From Fluviibacter sp041311015 (GTDB lineage: Bacteria > Pseudomonadota > Gammaproteobacteria > Burkholderiales > Rhodocyclaceae): a DNA stretch of 28,625 nucleotides. The stretch is taken from contig JBFYKG010000010.1 of NCBI GenBank assembly GCA_041311015.1, forward strand, positions 1 through 28,625. Reading direction: 5' to 3'. The position numbers were made by a program, and so were the translations under genes. The notes under the pieces were generated by a model that had not been told where the DNA came from, made no database searches, and was given only the letters and a program-made list of their open reading frames with translations. How positions within the stretch are numbered: position 1 is the stretch's first letter; each line of letters opens with the position of its first letter. Below, in pieces: positions 7,713-15,153 of the stretch.

Positions 7713-8963
7713 ATGTTCTCCGCCCGCGACACCCTGCAACAAGTTGATCCCGAACTCTGGAAGGCCATTGAGGCGGAAGACCGCCGTCAGGAAGATCACA
7801 TCGAGCTGATCGCCTCGGAGAACTATGTCTCCTACGCCGTCATGCAGGCCCAGGGTTCGCAGCTGACCAACAAATACGCCGAAGGCTATCCGGGCAAGCG
7901 CTATTACGGTGGTTGCGAGCACGTCGACGTGGTCGAGCAGCTGGCAATTGATCGCCTCAAGGCGCTGTTTGGTGCTGACGCTGCCAACGTGCAGCCGAAC
8001 TCCGGTTCGCAGGCTAACCAGGCCGTGCTGATGGCCTTTGCCAAGCCGGGTGACACCATCATGGGCATGAGCCTGGCTGAAGGCGGCCACCTCACGCATG
8101 GCATGCCGCTCAACATGTCGGGCAAGTGGTTCAATGTCGTGTCCTACGGCTTGAATGAAAAAGAAGAGATTGATTACGACCAAGTCGAAAAGCTGGCTCG
8201 TGAACACAAGCCGCGCATCATCGTGGCCGGTGCTTCGGCCTATGCGCTGCGCATCGACTTCGAACGTTTCGCCAAGATCGCCAAAGAAGTCGGCGCCATC
8301 ATGTGGGTCGACATGGCACACTACGCAGGTCTGATCGCGGCGGGTTACTACCCGAATCCGGTGCCGCATGCCGACGTGGTGACCACGACCACGCACAAGA
8401 CGCTGCGCGGCCCGCGCGGCGGCGTGATCCTGATGAAAGCTGAGCATGAAAAGGCCCTTAACTCGGCCATCTTCCCGGGCCTGCAAGGCGGTCCGCTGAT
8501 GCACGTGATTGCCGCCAAGGCTACCGCATTCAAGGAAGCGGCCACCCAAGGCTTCAAGGATTATCAGGAACAGGTGCTGAACAACGCCCGCGTCATGGCA
8601 CGTGTGCTGGGCGAAGAGCGTGGTCTGCGTGTGGTGTCGGGCCGTACCGAAAGCCACGTCTTCCTGCTTGACCTGCGTAACAAGAACATCACCGGTAAGG
8701 AAGCCGAAGCCGCTTTGGGTCGCGCCCACATTACCGTTAACAAGAACGGGATCCCGAACGATCCGCAGAAGCCCTTTGTGACCTCGGGTATCCGTATCGG
8801 TTCGCCGGCCATGACCACCCGTGGTTTCACCGAAATCGAAGCCGAGCAGATTGCCCACCTGATCGCCGACGTGCTCGATGCGCCGAATGACGAGGCGGTT
8901 CTGGCCAAGGTGCGTGAGCAGGTTTCGGCACTGTGCAAACGCTTCCCGGTGTACGGCAAGTAA
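7713..8963 (+). CDS. glyA: Serine hydroxymethyltransferase
   Basis: Converts serine and tetrahydrofolate to glycine and 5,10-methylenetetrahydrofolate, the one-carbon donor for ThyA. It is a PLP enzyme of 416 residues. Lys229 in TTTTHKTLRGPRGG is the PLP lysine, at the same number as in E. coli. LIASENYVS, KYAEGYPGKRYYGGCEHVD and IRIGSPAMTTRG are also typical. GAGG at 7703-7706 sits 6 bases before the ATG. The 75 bases upstream contain a short GC hairpin (7661-7665 with 7670-7674) without a T-run. With folA and thyA in the same window this completes the dTMP cycle. Confidence 0.98.
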   Translation: MFSARDTLQQVDPELWKAIEAEDRRQEDHIELIASENYVSYAVMQAQGSQLTNKYAEGYPGKRYYGGCEHVDVVEQLAIDRLKALFGADAANVQPNSGSQANQAVLMAFAKPGDTIMGMSLAEGGHLTHGMPLNMSGKWFNVVSYGLNEKEEIDYDQVEKLAREHKPRIIVAGASAYALRIDFERFAKIAKEVGAIMWVDMAHYAGLIAAGYYPNPVPHADVVTTTTHKTLRGPRGGVILMKAEHEKALNSAIFPGLQGGPLMHVIAAKATAFKEAATQGFKDYQEQVLNNARVMARVLGEERGLRVVSGRTESHVFLLDLRNKNITGKEAEAALGRAHITVNKNGIPNDPQKPFVTSGIRIGSPAMTTRGFTEIEAEQIAHLIADVLDAPNDEAVLAKVREQVSALCKRFPVYGK

Positions 8964-8975
8964 GGTAAACCGCGC

Positions 8976-9431
8976 ATGCGATGCCCTTTCTGCGGTGCAG
9001 ACGGTACGACGGTTGTCGAAACCCGTGAATCCGAGGAAGGGCATATCGTTCGGCGTCGTCGCCGCTGCGGTCAGTGCGAGAAACGTTTCACGACGCACGA
9101 GCAGGCCGAGATCCAGTTTCCGTTTATCGTCAAACGCAACGGATCGCGCATCGATTTCAGTCACGACAAACTGGTTGCCTCGATGCAGCTGGCATTGCGC
9201 AAGCGCCCGGTCACGGCCGAAGCTATTGATTCCGCCGTCTCCCGTATCGAGGAAAAGCTGCTGGCACTGGGCGAGCGTGAAGTCACGTCGCAGCAGGTGG
9301 GTGAGCTGGTGATGCGCGAACTCAAGAAACTCGACAAGGTGGCCTACGTCCGCTTTGCATCGGTTTACCGCAACTTCACCGACATCGACGAATTCTCCGA
9401 AGTCATTCGCGAGATCTCGCCGGCCGTTTAA
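8976..9431 (+). CDS. nrdR: Transcriptional repressor NrdR
   Basis: ATP/dATP-sensing repressor of ribonucleotide reductase genes. The 151-residue protein starts with a zinc ribbon whose four Cys are at 3, 6, 31 and 34 (MRCPFC and RCGQC), with a basic RRRRR stretch between that contacts DNA. Residues about 45-140 form the ATP-cone domain, beginning FPFIVKRNGSRIDFSHDKL. It follows glyA by 12 bases and precedes ribD by 30, a common proteobacterial order (glyA-nrdR-ribD). No NrdR box was recognised in the window, and no nrd gene is present. Confidence 0.97.
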   Translation: MRCPFCGADGTTVVETRESEEGHIVRRRRRCGQCEKRFTTHEQAEIQFPFIVKRNGSRIDFSHDKLVASMQLALRKRPVTAEAIDSAVSRIEEKLLALGEREVTSQQVGELVMRELKKLDKVAYVRFASVYRNFTDIDEFSEVIREISPAV

Positions 9432-9461
9432 GCCGGTGACGCGACACACGGGTTAACGTAC

Positions 9462-10616
9462 ATGCCCGAATCCAGAACGACCCCCCTTCAGACACCGACG
9501 GCATCGGATGCGGCCTATATGGCCCGCGCCCTGCAGTTGGCAGCACATGGGTTAATGACAACGGGTGTGAACCCTCGCGTGGGTTGTGTGCTGGTCAAAG
9601 ACGGTCAGGTCATCGGCGAAGGCTGGCACGAACGTGCGGGTGAGGCGCATGCCGAAGTGATGGCACTCAGCGATGCAAGGCGCCGGGGTCACGACGCCAA
9701 AGGTGCCACGGCTTATGTAACGCTCGAGCCTTGTGCGCATCAGGGCAAAACCCCGCCGTGTGCTGAAGCCCTCATCAACGCAGGCGTGAGTCGTGTCGTC
9801 GCCGCGATGGAAGACCCGAATCCGCTGGTGGCGGGTAAGGGCTTTGCCAGGTTGCAAGCTGCAGGCATTTTGGTTGCTGCCCCGCTGATGGCGAGTGAGT
9901 CAGAAGCGCTCAATGTCGGTTTCGTAAAACGCATGCGCACCGGCTTGCCTTGGGTGCGTCTCAAAATGGCCGGCAGCTTGGATGGCCGGAGTGCCTTGGC
10001 CAATGGGCAGAGCCAGTGGATTACCGGGCCGGAGGCCCGTGCCGATGGTCATCGGTTCCGGGCGCGTGCACAGGCGATCATTACCGGGGTGGGCACGGTC
10101 ATCGAGGATGACCCGAACCTCACCGTGCGTGACGTGGCGTTACCCATAGGCCAGTCCGGCCAAACAGTTGCCCTGGCAGCACCGCTGCGGGTGGTGCTGG
10201 ATAGTCATCTACGTATGCCCGTAACGGCCAGGATACTCCAGGGTGGATGCCTCGTCGCGACCGCTTCCAACGATGCCGTCAAAATGGACGCGTTGCGCGC
10301 AGCAGGGGCCGAGGTCCTTTGCGTGCCCGACACCCATGGGCGCGTGGACCTCTCGGCACTACTCAGGGCGTTGGCAGATCGCGGTGTCAACGAAGTGCAT
10401 GTCGAAGGCGGCGCGCGCCTGAGCGGCGTGTTGCTCAAGGCGGGGCTCGTCGATGAGCTTCTGGCTTATATGGCACCGTGTATTCTGGGTAGCGAAGCCC
10501 GGGGCTGGTTCGATGATCTCAATCTGACCACGCTGGATCAGAAGATCGCACTCAGGTTTCAGGATGTGCGGATGATCGGCGCTAATCTCCGCATCGTTGC
10601 CCGCCCCGAGAAATAG
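9462..10616 (+). CDS. ribD: Bifunctional pyrimidine deaminase/reductase RibD
   Basis: Catalyses the second and third steps of riboflavin synthesis: deamination of the pyrimidine ring, then NADPH reduction of the ribosyl side chain. It has 384 residues. The N-terminal deaminase domain (about 15-160) holds NPRVGCVLV and the zinc site H63AE with Cys91 and Cys100 (LEPCAHQGKTPPC). The C-terminal reductase domain (about 165-380) holds LPWVRLKMAGSLDGR, TGVGTVIEDDP and the NADPH-site VEGGARLSG. A short poorly conserved insertion lies around 225-236. Riboflavin partners ribE/ribBA/ribH would be expected downstream in many relatives, but here transcription meets moeB head-on. Confidence 0.96.
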   Translation: MPESRTTPLQTPTASDAAYMARALQLAAHGLMTTGVNPRVGCVLVKDGQVIGEGWHERAGEAHAEVMALSDARRRGHDAKGATAYVTLEPCAHQGKTPPCAEALINAGVSRVVAAMEDPNPLVAGKGFARLQAAGILVAAPLMASESEALNVGFVKRMRTGLPWVRLKMAGSLDGRSALANGQSQWITGPEARADGHRFRARAQAIITGVGTVIEDDPNLTVRDVALPIGQSGQTVALAAPLRVVLDSHLRMPVTARILQGGCLVATASNDAVKMDALRAAGAEVLCVPDTHGRVDLSALLRALADRGVNEVHVEGGARLSGVLLKAGLVDELLAYMAPCILGSEARGWFDDLNLTTLDQKIALRFQDVRMIGANLRIVARPEK

Positions 10617-10658
10617 CTAACCCATTGAATCAGTTGGTCGTGCGGAGAATGACGCAGC

Positions 10659-10685
10659 TAATCTCCGCATGATTTGCGGAGATTA
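10659..10685. terminator. 11-bp perfect hairpin between convergent ribD and moeB
   Basis: TAATCTCCGCA (10659-10669) pairs perfectly with TGCGGAGATTA (10675-10685) around a 5-base loop. It sits between ribD (stop 10616) and moeB (stop 10694), so it can end transcripts from both sides. TTTT begins only 7 bases after the stem on the plus strand. The position fits a bidirectional terminator, although T-runs are weak. Confidence 0.6.
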
Positions 10686-10693
10686 AAGTCGTT

Positions 10694-11440
10694 TTAACGG
10701 GGGTAACAGACCGGGCAGGCTTGATCCCTGAGCACACGGCTACTGCTCCAGGCGCCCGTCAGCGCATCGTAACGCTGCAATAGGCCGGTGGCCGGTTGGC
10801 CGAAACCGGCGATCAGCTTGATGGCCTCGACCGCTTGCATGCCGCCGATGACACCAGTGACCGGGGCCAGAATACCGGTGGTCGCACAGCGGAGTGCTTC
10901 ATCCCGGCTATCCTCCGGGTACAGGCAGGCATAGCAGGGGCCATCGCCCTGGCGTGGATCAATTACGAACAGCTGGCCCGTGAGTTTGATGGCAGCGCCG
11001 GAGACCAGCGGCTTCTTGAGTGCCACGCAGGCACGGTTGAGCGCGTAACGGGTGGCAAAATTATCGCTGCAGTCGAGCACGACATCGGCCGCCGCAACGG
11101 CGGCATTGAGTCCGTCGCCTTCCAGGCGAGGTAAGGGCCGAACGAGGCAGTCCGGGTTCGTTAGCGCCAATGCCTGTTGTGCACTTTGTGTCTTGAGCGC
11201 ACCGATGCGCGCATCGGTATGCAGGATCTGACGCTGCAGGTTGCTGAGCTCCACCGTGTCGCCATCGGCAATGCTGAGGGTGCCGATGCCGGCGCTGGCC
11301 AGATAGAGCGCAGCAGGGGAGCCGAGACCACCAGCACCAACGATCAGTACATGGGCAGCGAGGAGCTTTTCCTGCCCCTCGACCCCGATCTCGTCGACCA
11401 GTATGTGCCGGCTGTAGCGCAGCAGCTGCTGGTCATTCAT
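10694..11440 (-). CDS. moeB: MoeB/ThiF family E1-like adenylyltransferase
   Basis: Activates the C-terminal glycine of a small sulfur-carrier protein (MoaD or ThiS) as an acyl adenylate. It has 248 residues, matching E. coli MoeB. The ATP site VGAGGLGS is at 34-41, the NLQRQ arginine region at 67-71 and the metal-binding Asp in DCSDN at 126. Zinc ligands are Cys169 and Cys172 (CYAC) and Cys242 and Cys245 (CPVC). There is no C-terminal rhodanese domain, but a separate membrane rhodanese is encoded nearby (13890). Sequence alone does not separate MoeB from ThiF or HesA. It is 6 bases after ctpA and is probably cotranscribed with it. Confidence 0.88.
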   Translation of the reverse strand: MNDQQLLRYSRHILVDEIGVEGQEKLLAAHVLIVGAGGLGSPAALYLASAGIGTLSIADGDTVELSNLQRQILHTDARIGALKTQSAQQALALTNPDCLVRPLPRLEGDGLNAAVAAADVVLDCSDNFATRYALNRACVALKKPLVSGAAIKLTGQLFVIDPRQGDGPCYACLYPEDSRDEALRCATTGILAPVTGVIGGMQAVEAIKLIAGFGQPATGLLQRYDALTGAWSSSRVLRDQACPVCYPR

Positions 11441-11446
11441 GATGGC

Positions 11447-12979
11447 TTATTTGGCCGGCGCGGCTTCCGTTGGGGCCGCTGGCGCGTCATCCGCCTTCAC
11501 GTTTTTGGCGCTGTCTTTGGCGGTTTCTTTAGCGGCCACGGGCGGCTTGCCGCCAAGACGCTTGATCGCTTCGACAAACTGGCGGTCCTTGGCGGTCGTG
11601 TAGTCGGCAATGGCCAGGCCGGCGAAGTCGTCGTCCTTGTCCTTATCCTTGCCGTTTGATTTGCCGCCGGGTTTGTCAGACTTCTTCTCGGCATCCTTAT
11701 CCTGACCATTAGTCAGGTGACCATCCAGATCGGCCTCACGCAGCAGCCCATTTTTCTTGGCGCCCGGCACTTCTTCAATTTCGATATCGGGCTCAATGCC
11801 CTTGGCCTGGATTGAACGACCATTCGGCGTGTAGTAACGGGCCGTGGTCAGCTTGATGGCGGTGTTGCCAGGCAATGGCAGCACCGTTTGTACCGATCCC
11901 TTGCCAAAGGTGCGGGTGCCGATGATGGTGGCGCGTTTGTAATCCTGCAGGGCGCCAGCCACAATCTCGGAGGCCGAGGCAGAACCGCCGTTAACCAGCA
12001 CGATCATCGGCACGGTCTTGGCGCCGGCGGGTAGGTTACGCAGCTCGTCATCACGACCTCGTTGATAGTCTTCGGCCTTGGCGTAGAACTTGTGCTTGGC
12101 ATCCGGGGCGCGGCCATCCGTAGAGACCACCACCTTGTCAGCGGGCAGGAAGGCCGCAGCCACACCGACGGCACCGTTCAGCAGGCCACCCGGATCGTTA
12201 CGCAGATCCAGGATCAGCCCCTTGAGCGGGCCGTTCTTATAGAGTTGCGTTAGCGCGTTGGCCAGCATCTCGGTGGTGTTTTCCTGGAACTGGGTGATGC
12301 GGATGTAGCCGTAGCCCGGTTCGATCATTTTGAATTTGACCGACTGCACCTTGATGATTTCGCGGGTCAGCGTGACGACCAGCGGCTTGCTCATGCCCTT
12401 GCGGGCAATGGTGAGTGTCACGTCGGTCTTGGGCTTGCCGCGCAGCTTCTTCACCGCTTCATTCAGTGTCAGACCCTTGACCGAGGTGTCACCGATCTTG
12501 ACGATCAGGTCACCCGTCTTCAGGCCGGCACGGGCGGCGGGCGTATCTTCGATCGGGGCGATGACTTTCACGAAGCCATCTTCCATGCCCACCTCGATAC
12601 CGAGGCCGCCGAATTCACCCTGGGTGCCGACTTGCAATTCCTTGAAGGCTTCGGCATCGAGGTAGGTCGAATGCGGATCGAGATTGGTGACCATGCCCGA
12701 GATCGCGTTGCTGATCATCTTCTTGTCTTCAACAGGTTCGACATAACCCTGTTTGATGGCGTTGAAGACTTCGGCAAAGGTGCGAAGATCCTGGATCGGC
12801 AGACCCGTCGTTGGTTGCGTTGCCGGGGCTGGTTTTTCGGCGAAGGCCGGAATCTGCAGCGCGATCAGGACCCCGGCGACGACGCCAACCAGACCGATGC
12901 CTGTCGAACGCAACCACCCCGGCTGTGCGGGTTGGACGTCGTGTGACGGGTCTTGCGGTGTGCGGGGCGTCTGTTCCAT
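11447..12979 (-). CDS. ctpA: S41 family C-terminal processing protease
   Basis: Periplasmic serine protease that trims or degrades envelope proteins from their C-termini. It has 510 residues. A cytoplasmic Pro/Gln-rich head is followed by a membrane anchor at about 26-46, then a PDZ domain at about 105-195. The catalytic Ser335 lies in NGGSASASEIVAGALQD and Lys360 in TFGKGSVQ, 25 residues apart as in Prc (430/455). Residues 425-451 form a Lys/Asp-rich low-complexity insert, and the last about 30 residues are Ala/Lys/Pro-rich. The start is ATG 12979, 21 bases after the gpmA stop. It forms a probable gpmA-ctpA-moeB operon. Confidence 0.94.
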   Translation of the reverse strand: MEQTPRTPQDPSHDVQPAQPGWLRSTGIGLVGVVAGVLIALQIPAFAEKPAPATQPTTGLPIQDLRTFAEVFNAIKQGYVEPVEDKKMISNAISGMVTNLDPHSTYLDAEAFKELQVGTQGEFGGLGIEVGMEDGFVKVIAPIEDTPAARAGLKTGDLIVKIGDTSVKGLTLNEAVKKLRGKPKTDVTLTIARKGMSKPLVVTLTREIIKVQSVKFKMIEPGYGYIRITQFQENTTEMLANALTQLYKNGPLKGLILDLRNDPGGLLNGAVGVAAAFLPADKVVVSTDGRAPDAKHKFYAKAEDYQRGRDDELRNLPAGAKTVPMIVLVNGGSASASEIVAGALQDYKRATIIGTRTFGKGSVQTVLPLPGNTAIKLTTARYYTPNGRSIQAKGIEPDIEIEEVPGAKKNGLLREADLDGHLTNGQDKDAEKKSDKPGGKSNGKDKDKDDDFAGLAIADYTTAKDRQFVEAIKRLGGKPPVAAKETAKDSAKNVKADDAPAAPTEAAPAK

Positions 12980-13000
12980 GTGGGATCCTATTTGCGGCGC

Positions 13001-13762
13001 TTACTTCTGTTTGGCTTGCTGCGCGACGGCGGCGGCGGCCTTGGCGGCGGCTTCCTGGTCGCCGAGGTAGTAGCTGCGAATCGGCTTTAGCGTCTCGTCG
13101 TCGAGTTCATAGACCAGCGGAATACCGGTCGGAATGTTCAGTTCGACGATGTCGGCATCCGAGATGTTGTCGAGGTATTTCACCAGGGCACGGATCGAGT
13201 TGCCGTGGGCGGCAACGATCACGCTCTTGCCGGCTTTAACGGCCGGGGCGATCGTACCTTCCCAGAACGGCACAAAGCGGGCGACCGTATCCTTCAGACA
13301 TTCGGTCATTGGCAGTGCCTTCTCGGTCAGCCCCGAGAACTTTTCGGCATAGCGCGGATCGAAACGCGGGTGACGCGGGTCATCAAATTCCAGTGCCGGC
13401 GGCGGGGTATCGTAGCTGCGGCGCCAGACCAGCACCTGGTCATCACCGTATTTGGCGGCCGTCTCGGCCTTGTTGAGACCTTGCAGCGCGCCGTAGTGGC
13501 GCTCGTTTAGGCGCCAGTTGCGCTGAATCGGAATCCACAGACGATCCATTTCTTCCAGCGCCAGCCACAGTGTCCGCATGGCACGCTTGAGTACCGACGA
13601 ATAGGCCTGGTCGAATTCGAAGCCTGCCTCTTTCATGAGGCGACCGGCCTGTTTGGCTTCTTCGATGCCTTTTTCAGTCAGATCCACGTCGGTCCAGCCC
13701 GTGAAGCGGTTTTCCTTGTTCCAGGAAGATTCGCCGTGGCGGAGCAGCACAATTTTTTTCAT
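13001..13762 (-). CDS. gpmA: 2,3-bisphosphoglycerate-dependent phosphoglycerate mutase
   Basis: Interconverts 3- and 2-phosphoglycerate in glycolysis. It has 253 residues, the size of dPGM enzymes. The phospho-His9 lies in LLRHGESSWN, Glu88 in LNERHYGALQGLNKAE, and the second His186 in AAHGNSIRAL. The insertion with YDTPPPALE and the C-terminal region are typical of GpmA rather than simple phosphatases. The last about 15 residues are an Ala/Gln/Lys tail. It is first in a minus-strand run with ctpA and moeB, a gene order common in betaproteobacteria, and divergent from the rhodanese gene. Confidence 0.97.
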   Translation of the reverse strand: MKKIVLLRHGESSWNKENRFTGWTDVDLTEKGIEEAKQAGRLMKEAGFEFDQAYSSVLKRAMRTLWLALEEMDRLWIPIQRNWRLNERHYGALQGLNKAETAAKYGDDQVLVWRRSYDTPPPALEFDDPRHPRFDPRYAEKFSGLTEKALPMTECLKDTVARFVPFWEGTIAPAVKAGKSVIVAAHGNSIRALVKYLDNISDADIVELNIPTGIPLVYELDDETLKPIRSYYLGDQEAAAKAAAAVAQQAKQK

Positions 13763-13790
13763 GATTTCGAGTCCGTAAGTCGTGTAATTC

Positions 13791-13818
13791 GGGTTGACCG
13801 CTGTCTATCCATCAACCC
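13791..13818. promoter_or_regulatory. Inverted repeat in the gpmA/rhodanese divergent region
   Basis: GGGTTGA (13791-13797) and TCAACCC (13812-13818) form a perfect 7-base dyad whose half-sites are 21 bases apart centre to centre, two DNA turns. It lies 28 bases before gpmA and just upstream of the TATAAT of the rhodanese gene, where a regulator could act on both promoters. No known operator is recognised. Confidence 0.35.
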
Positions 13819-13825
13819 GCTATTC

Positions 13826-13831
13826 TATAAT
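13826..13831 (+). promoter_or_regulatory. Probable -10 element for the rhodanese-grxC-secB-gpsA run
   Basis: A perfect TATAAT lies 59 bases before the rhodanese ATG. The only good -35 (TTGACC, 13794-13799) is 26 bases upstream, too far for a standard sigma-70 promoter, so activation or a poor -35 is possible. The transcript would begin near 13838, at a short hairpin (GGCGC 13838-13842 with GCGCC 13854-13858). Confidence 0.45.
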
Positions 13832-13889
13832 GCGGAAGGCGCCGACTCTAGACGCGCCCACCCGAGTTAATGCTTTTTTTGGAAAAACC

Positions 13890-14312
13890 ATGGATTTCTT
13901 TCTACAACCCCTGAATCTGGGTCTTCTGGCGATCATGCTCGTGTCCGGTGCCATGCTGGTACGTCAGGTGGCCCAACCGGGGGCGAAGGCTGTGTCGCCC
14001 CAGGCCGCGATTGCCATCAAAGACCGCGAAAACGGGGTCTTTGTCGATGTGCGCGAAGAGCACGAGGTGGCGGTTGGCCATATCAAGGGAAGCCTGATGA
14101 TGCCGCTCAAGACCCTGGGCGACAATCTGGCCAAGCTGGAAAAATATCGTAAGAAGCCGGTAGTCGTGATCTGTGCCGCTGGCCAGCGCTCTGCCGCCGG
14201 CACCCGGGTGCTGCTCAAGGCCGGTTTTGAAGACGTTTGCCAGCTCGATGGCGGCATTCAGGCCTGGGAGAAGGCCGGGCTGCCGCTAGTGCGTGGTTCG
14301 ACCAAGGATTGA
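13890..14312 (+). CDS. Membrane-anchored rhodanese-like protein
   Basis: A 140-residue protein with an N-terminal transmembrane helix (about 10-24, GLLAIMLVSGAMLV) and one rhodanese domain (about 35-135). The active-site loop CAAGQRS with Cys95 is complete, as are VFVDVREEHEVAVGHIKG and LDGGIQAWEKAGLP. Persulfide carriage is inferred from the family; the partner is not known. The ATG at 13890 is preceded by GGA at 13881-13883, and the membrane segment starts right after it, so I reject a longer TTG start at 13794 that would lie in the promoter. grxC starts 10 bases downstream. The order rhodanese-grxC-secB is conserved in many proteobacteria. Confidence 0.9.
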   Translation: MDFFLQPLNLGLLAIMLVSGAMLVRQVAQPGAKAVSPQAAIAIKDRENGVFVDVREEHEVAVGHIKGSLMMPLKTLGDNLAKLEKYRKKPVVVICAAGQRSAAGTRVLLKAGFEDVCQLDGGIQAWEKAGLPLVRGSTKD

Positions 14313-14322
14313 GGCGCCCATC

Positions 14323-14577
14323 ATGCCCAGGATCCTGATGTATTGCACCGCGGTTTGCCCGTATTGCGTTCGCGCCGAGCAGCTGCTCAAGACCAAAGGC
14401 GTTACCGAGATCGAAAAGATCCGTGTCGACCTTGAACCCGAGCAACGTGAGGCGATGATGGCCCGGACCGGCCGTCGAACCGTGCCCCAGATCTATATTG
14501 GCGAGACGCATGTGGGTGGCTTCGACGACCTGGCGGCACTCGATCGGGCCGGCGGTCTGGATCCGCTGCTTGCCTAG
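14323..14577 (+). CDS. grxC: Glutaredoxin 3
   Basis: Small glutathione-dependent dithiol reductase of 84 residues with the active site CPYC (Cys12 and Cys15). The Grx3 landmarks TGRRTVPQIYIGETHVGG and FDDLAALDRAGGL follow. An additional Cys8 precedes the active site (MYCTAVCPYC). The start is ATG 14323 with GAGG at 14311-14314; that ribosome-binding site overlaps the rhodanese TGA. A GTG at 14293 inside the rhodanese gene is rejected because its extra residues match nothing in the family. Confidence 0.95.
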   Translation: MPRILMYCTAVCPYCVRAEQLLKTKGVTEIEKIRVDLEPEQREAMMARTGRRTVPQIYIGETHVGGFDDLAALDRAGGLDPLLA

Positions 14578-14578
14578 T

Positions 14579-14606
14579 TTGAAACATCTCCTAAACGATT
14601 TATTAC
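14579..14606 (+). promoter_or_regulatory. Possible sigma-70 promoter before secB
   Basis: TTGAAA (14579-14584) and TATTAC (14601-14606) are separated by 16 bases in the 56-base gap between grxC and secB. This gives 5/6 and 4/6 matches to consensus. It could drive secB-gpsA separately from the upstream genes. AAGGA at 14622-14626 is the secB ribosome-binding site. Confidence 0.4.
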
Positions 14607-14633
14607 TGACCCCTTCAATTTAAGGATCGCTTC

Positions 14634-15140
14634 ATGGCCGACAATGACCAGAACAATGAACAGCAGGCAGCCGAACAACAGGCGCCGGCACAACCGATGT
14701 TTGCCATCGAAAAGTTGTACGTGAAGGATATGTCCCTCGAAGTGCCGAGCGGTGCCGAAGCCTTTTTGCAGCCGCAGGCGCCGGAAGTCAGCGTCCAGTT
14801 CAAGACGGCGTTTGGCCAGTTGGCCCCGGATGTTTTTGAGGGCTTGCTCCAGGTCACGGTGACGGCCAAGGCTCAGGATAAAGTTCACTTCCTGGTGGAA
14901 GTGCAGCAAGCGGGTATTTTCCGCATTGCCGGTGTGCCGGAGGAAGCCCTGCAGCCTTTCCTGCTGTCCGCCGTGCCGAACATCCTGTTCCCGTACGCCC
15001 GTGAGGCCGTTTCGGATGCCACAGTTCGTGCCGGCTTCCCGCCGGTCGTTCTGCAACCGGTCAACTTTGATGCCATGGCACAGCAGACCGCCGAAGCGGA
15101 TGCTGCAGCGGCAGCCGAGGCACCGGCAACCCTGCAGTAA
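14634..15140 (+). CDS. secB: Protein-export chaperone SecB
   Basis: Cytosolic tetrameric chaperone that holds preproteins unfolded and hands them to SecA. It has 168 residues, slightly longer than the E. coli protein (155). The core runs from FAIEKLYVKDMSLEVPSGAEAF through FEGLLQVTVTAKAQD and VEVQQAGIFRIAGV to LFPYAREAVSDATVRAGFPPVVLQPVNFDAM. Both ends are variable: a Gln/Asn/Ala-rich head of about 20 residues and an Ala/Glu-rich tail of about 18. gpsA follows after 13 bases; secB-gpsA adjacency is also seen in E. coli. Confidence 0.97.
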   Translation: MADNDQNNEQQAAEQQAPAQPMFAIEKLYVKDMSLEVPSGAEAFLQPQAPEVSVQFKTAFGQLAPDVFEGLLQVTVTAKAQDKVHFLVEVQQAGIFRIAGVPEEALQPFLLSAVPNILFPYAREAVSDATVRAGFPPVVLQPVNFDAMAQQTAEADAAAAAEAPATLQ

Positions 15141-15153
15141 AGGATAATCCGGC

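Noticed and set aside
7197..9449. A 750-codon open frame on the minus strand
   Set aside because: It lies entirely opposite glyA and nrdR, whose products are unmistakable. The translation has no family features and is rich in residues expected from the antisense of GC-rich codons.
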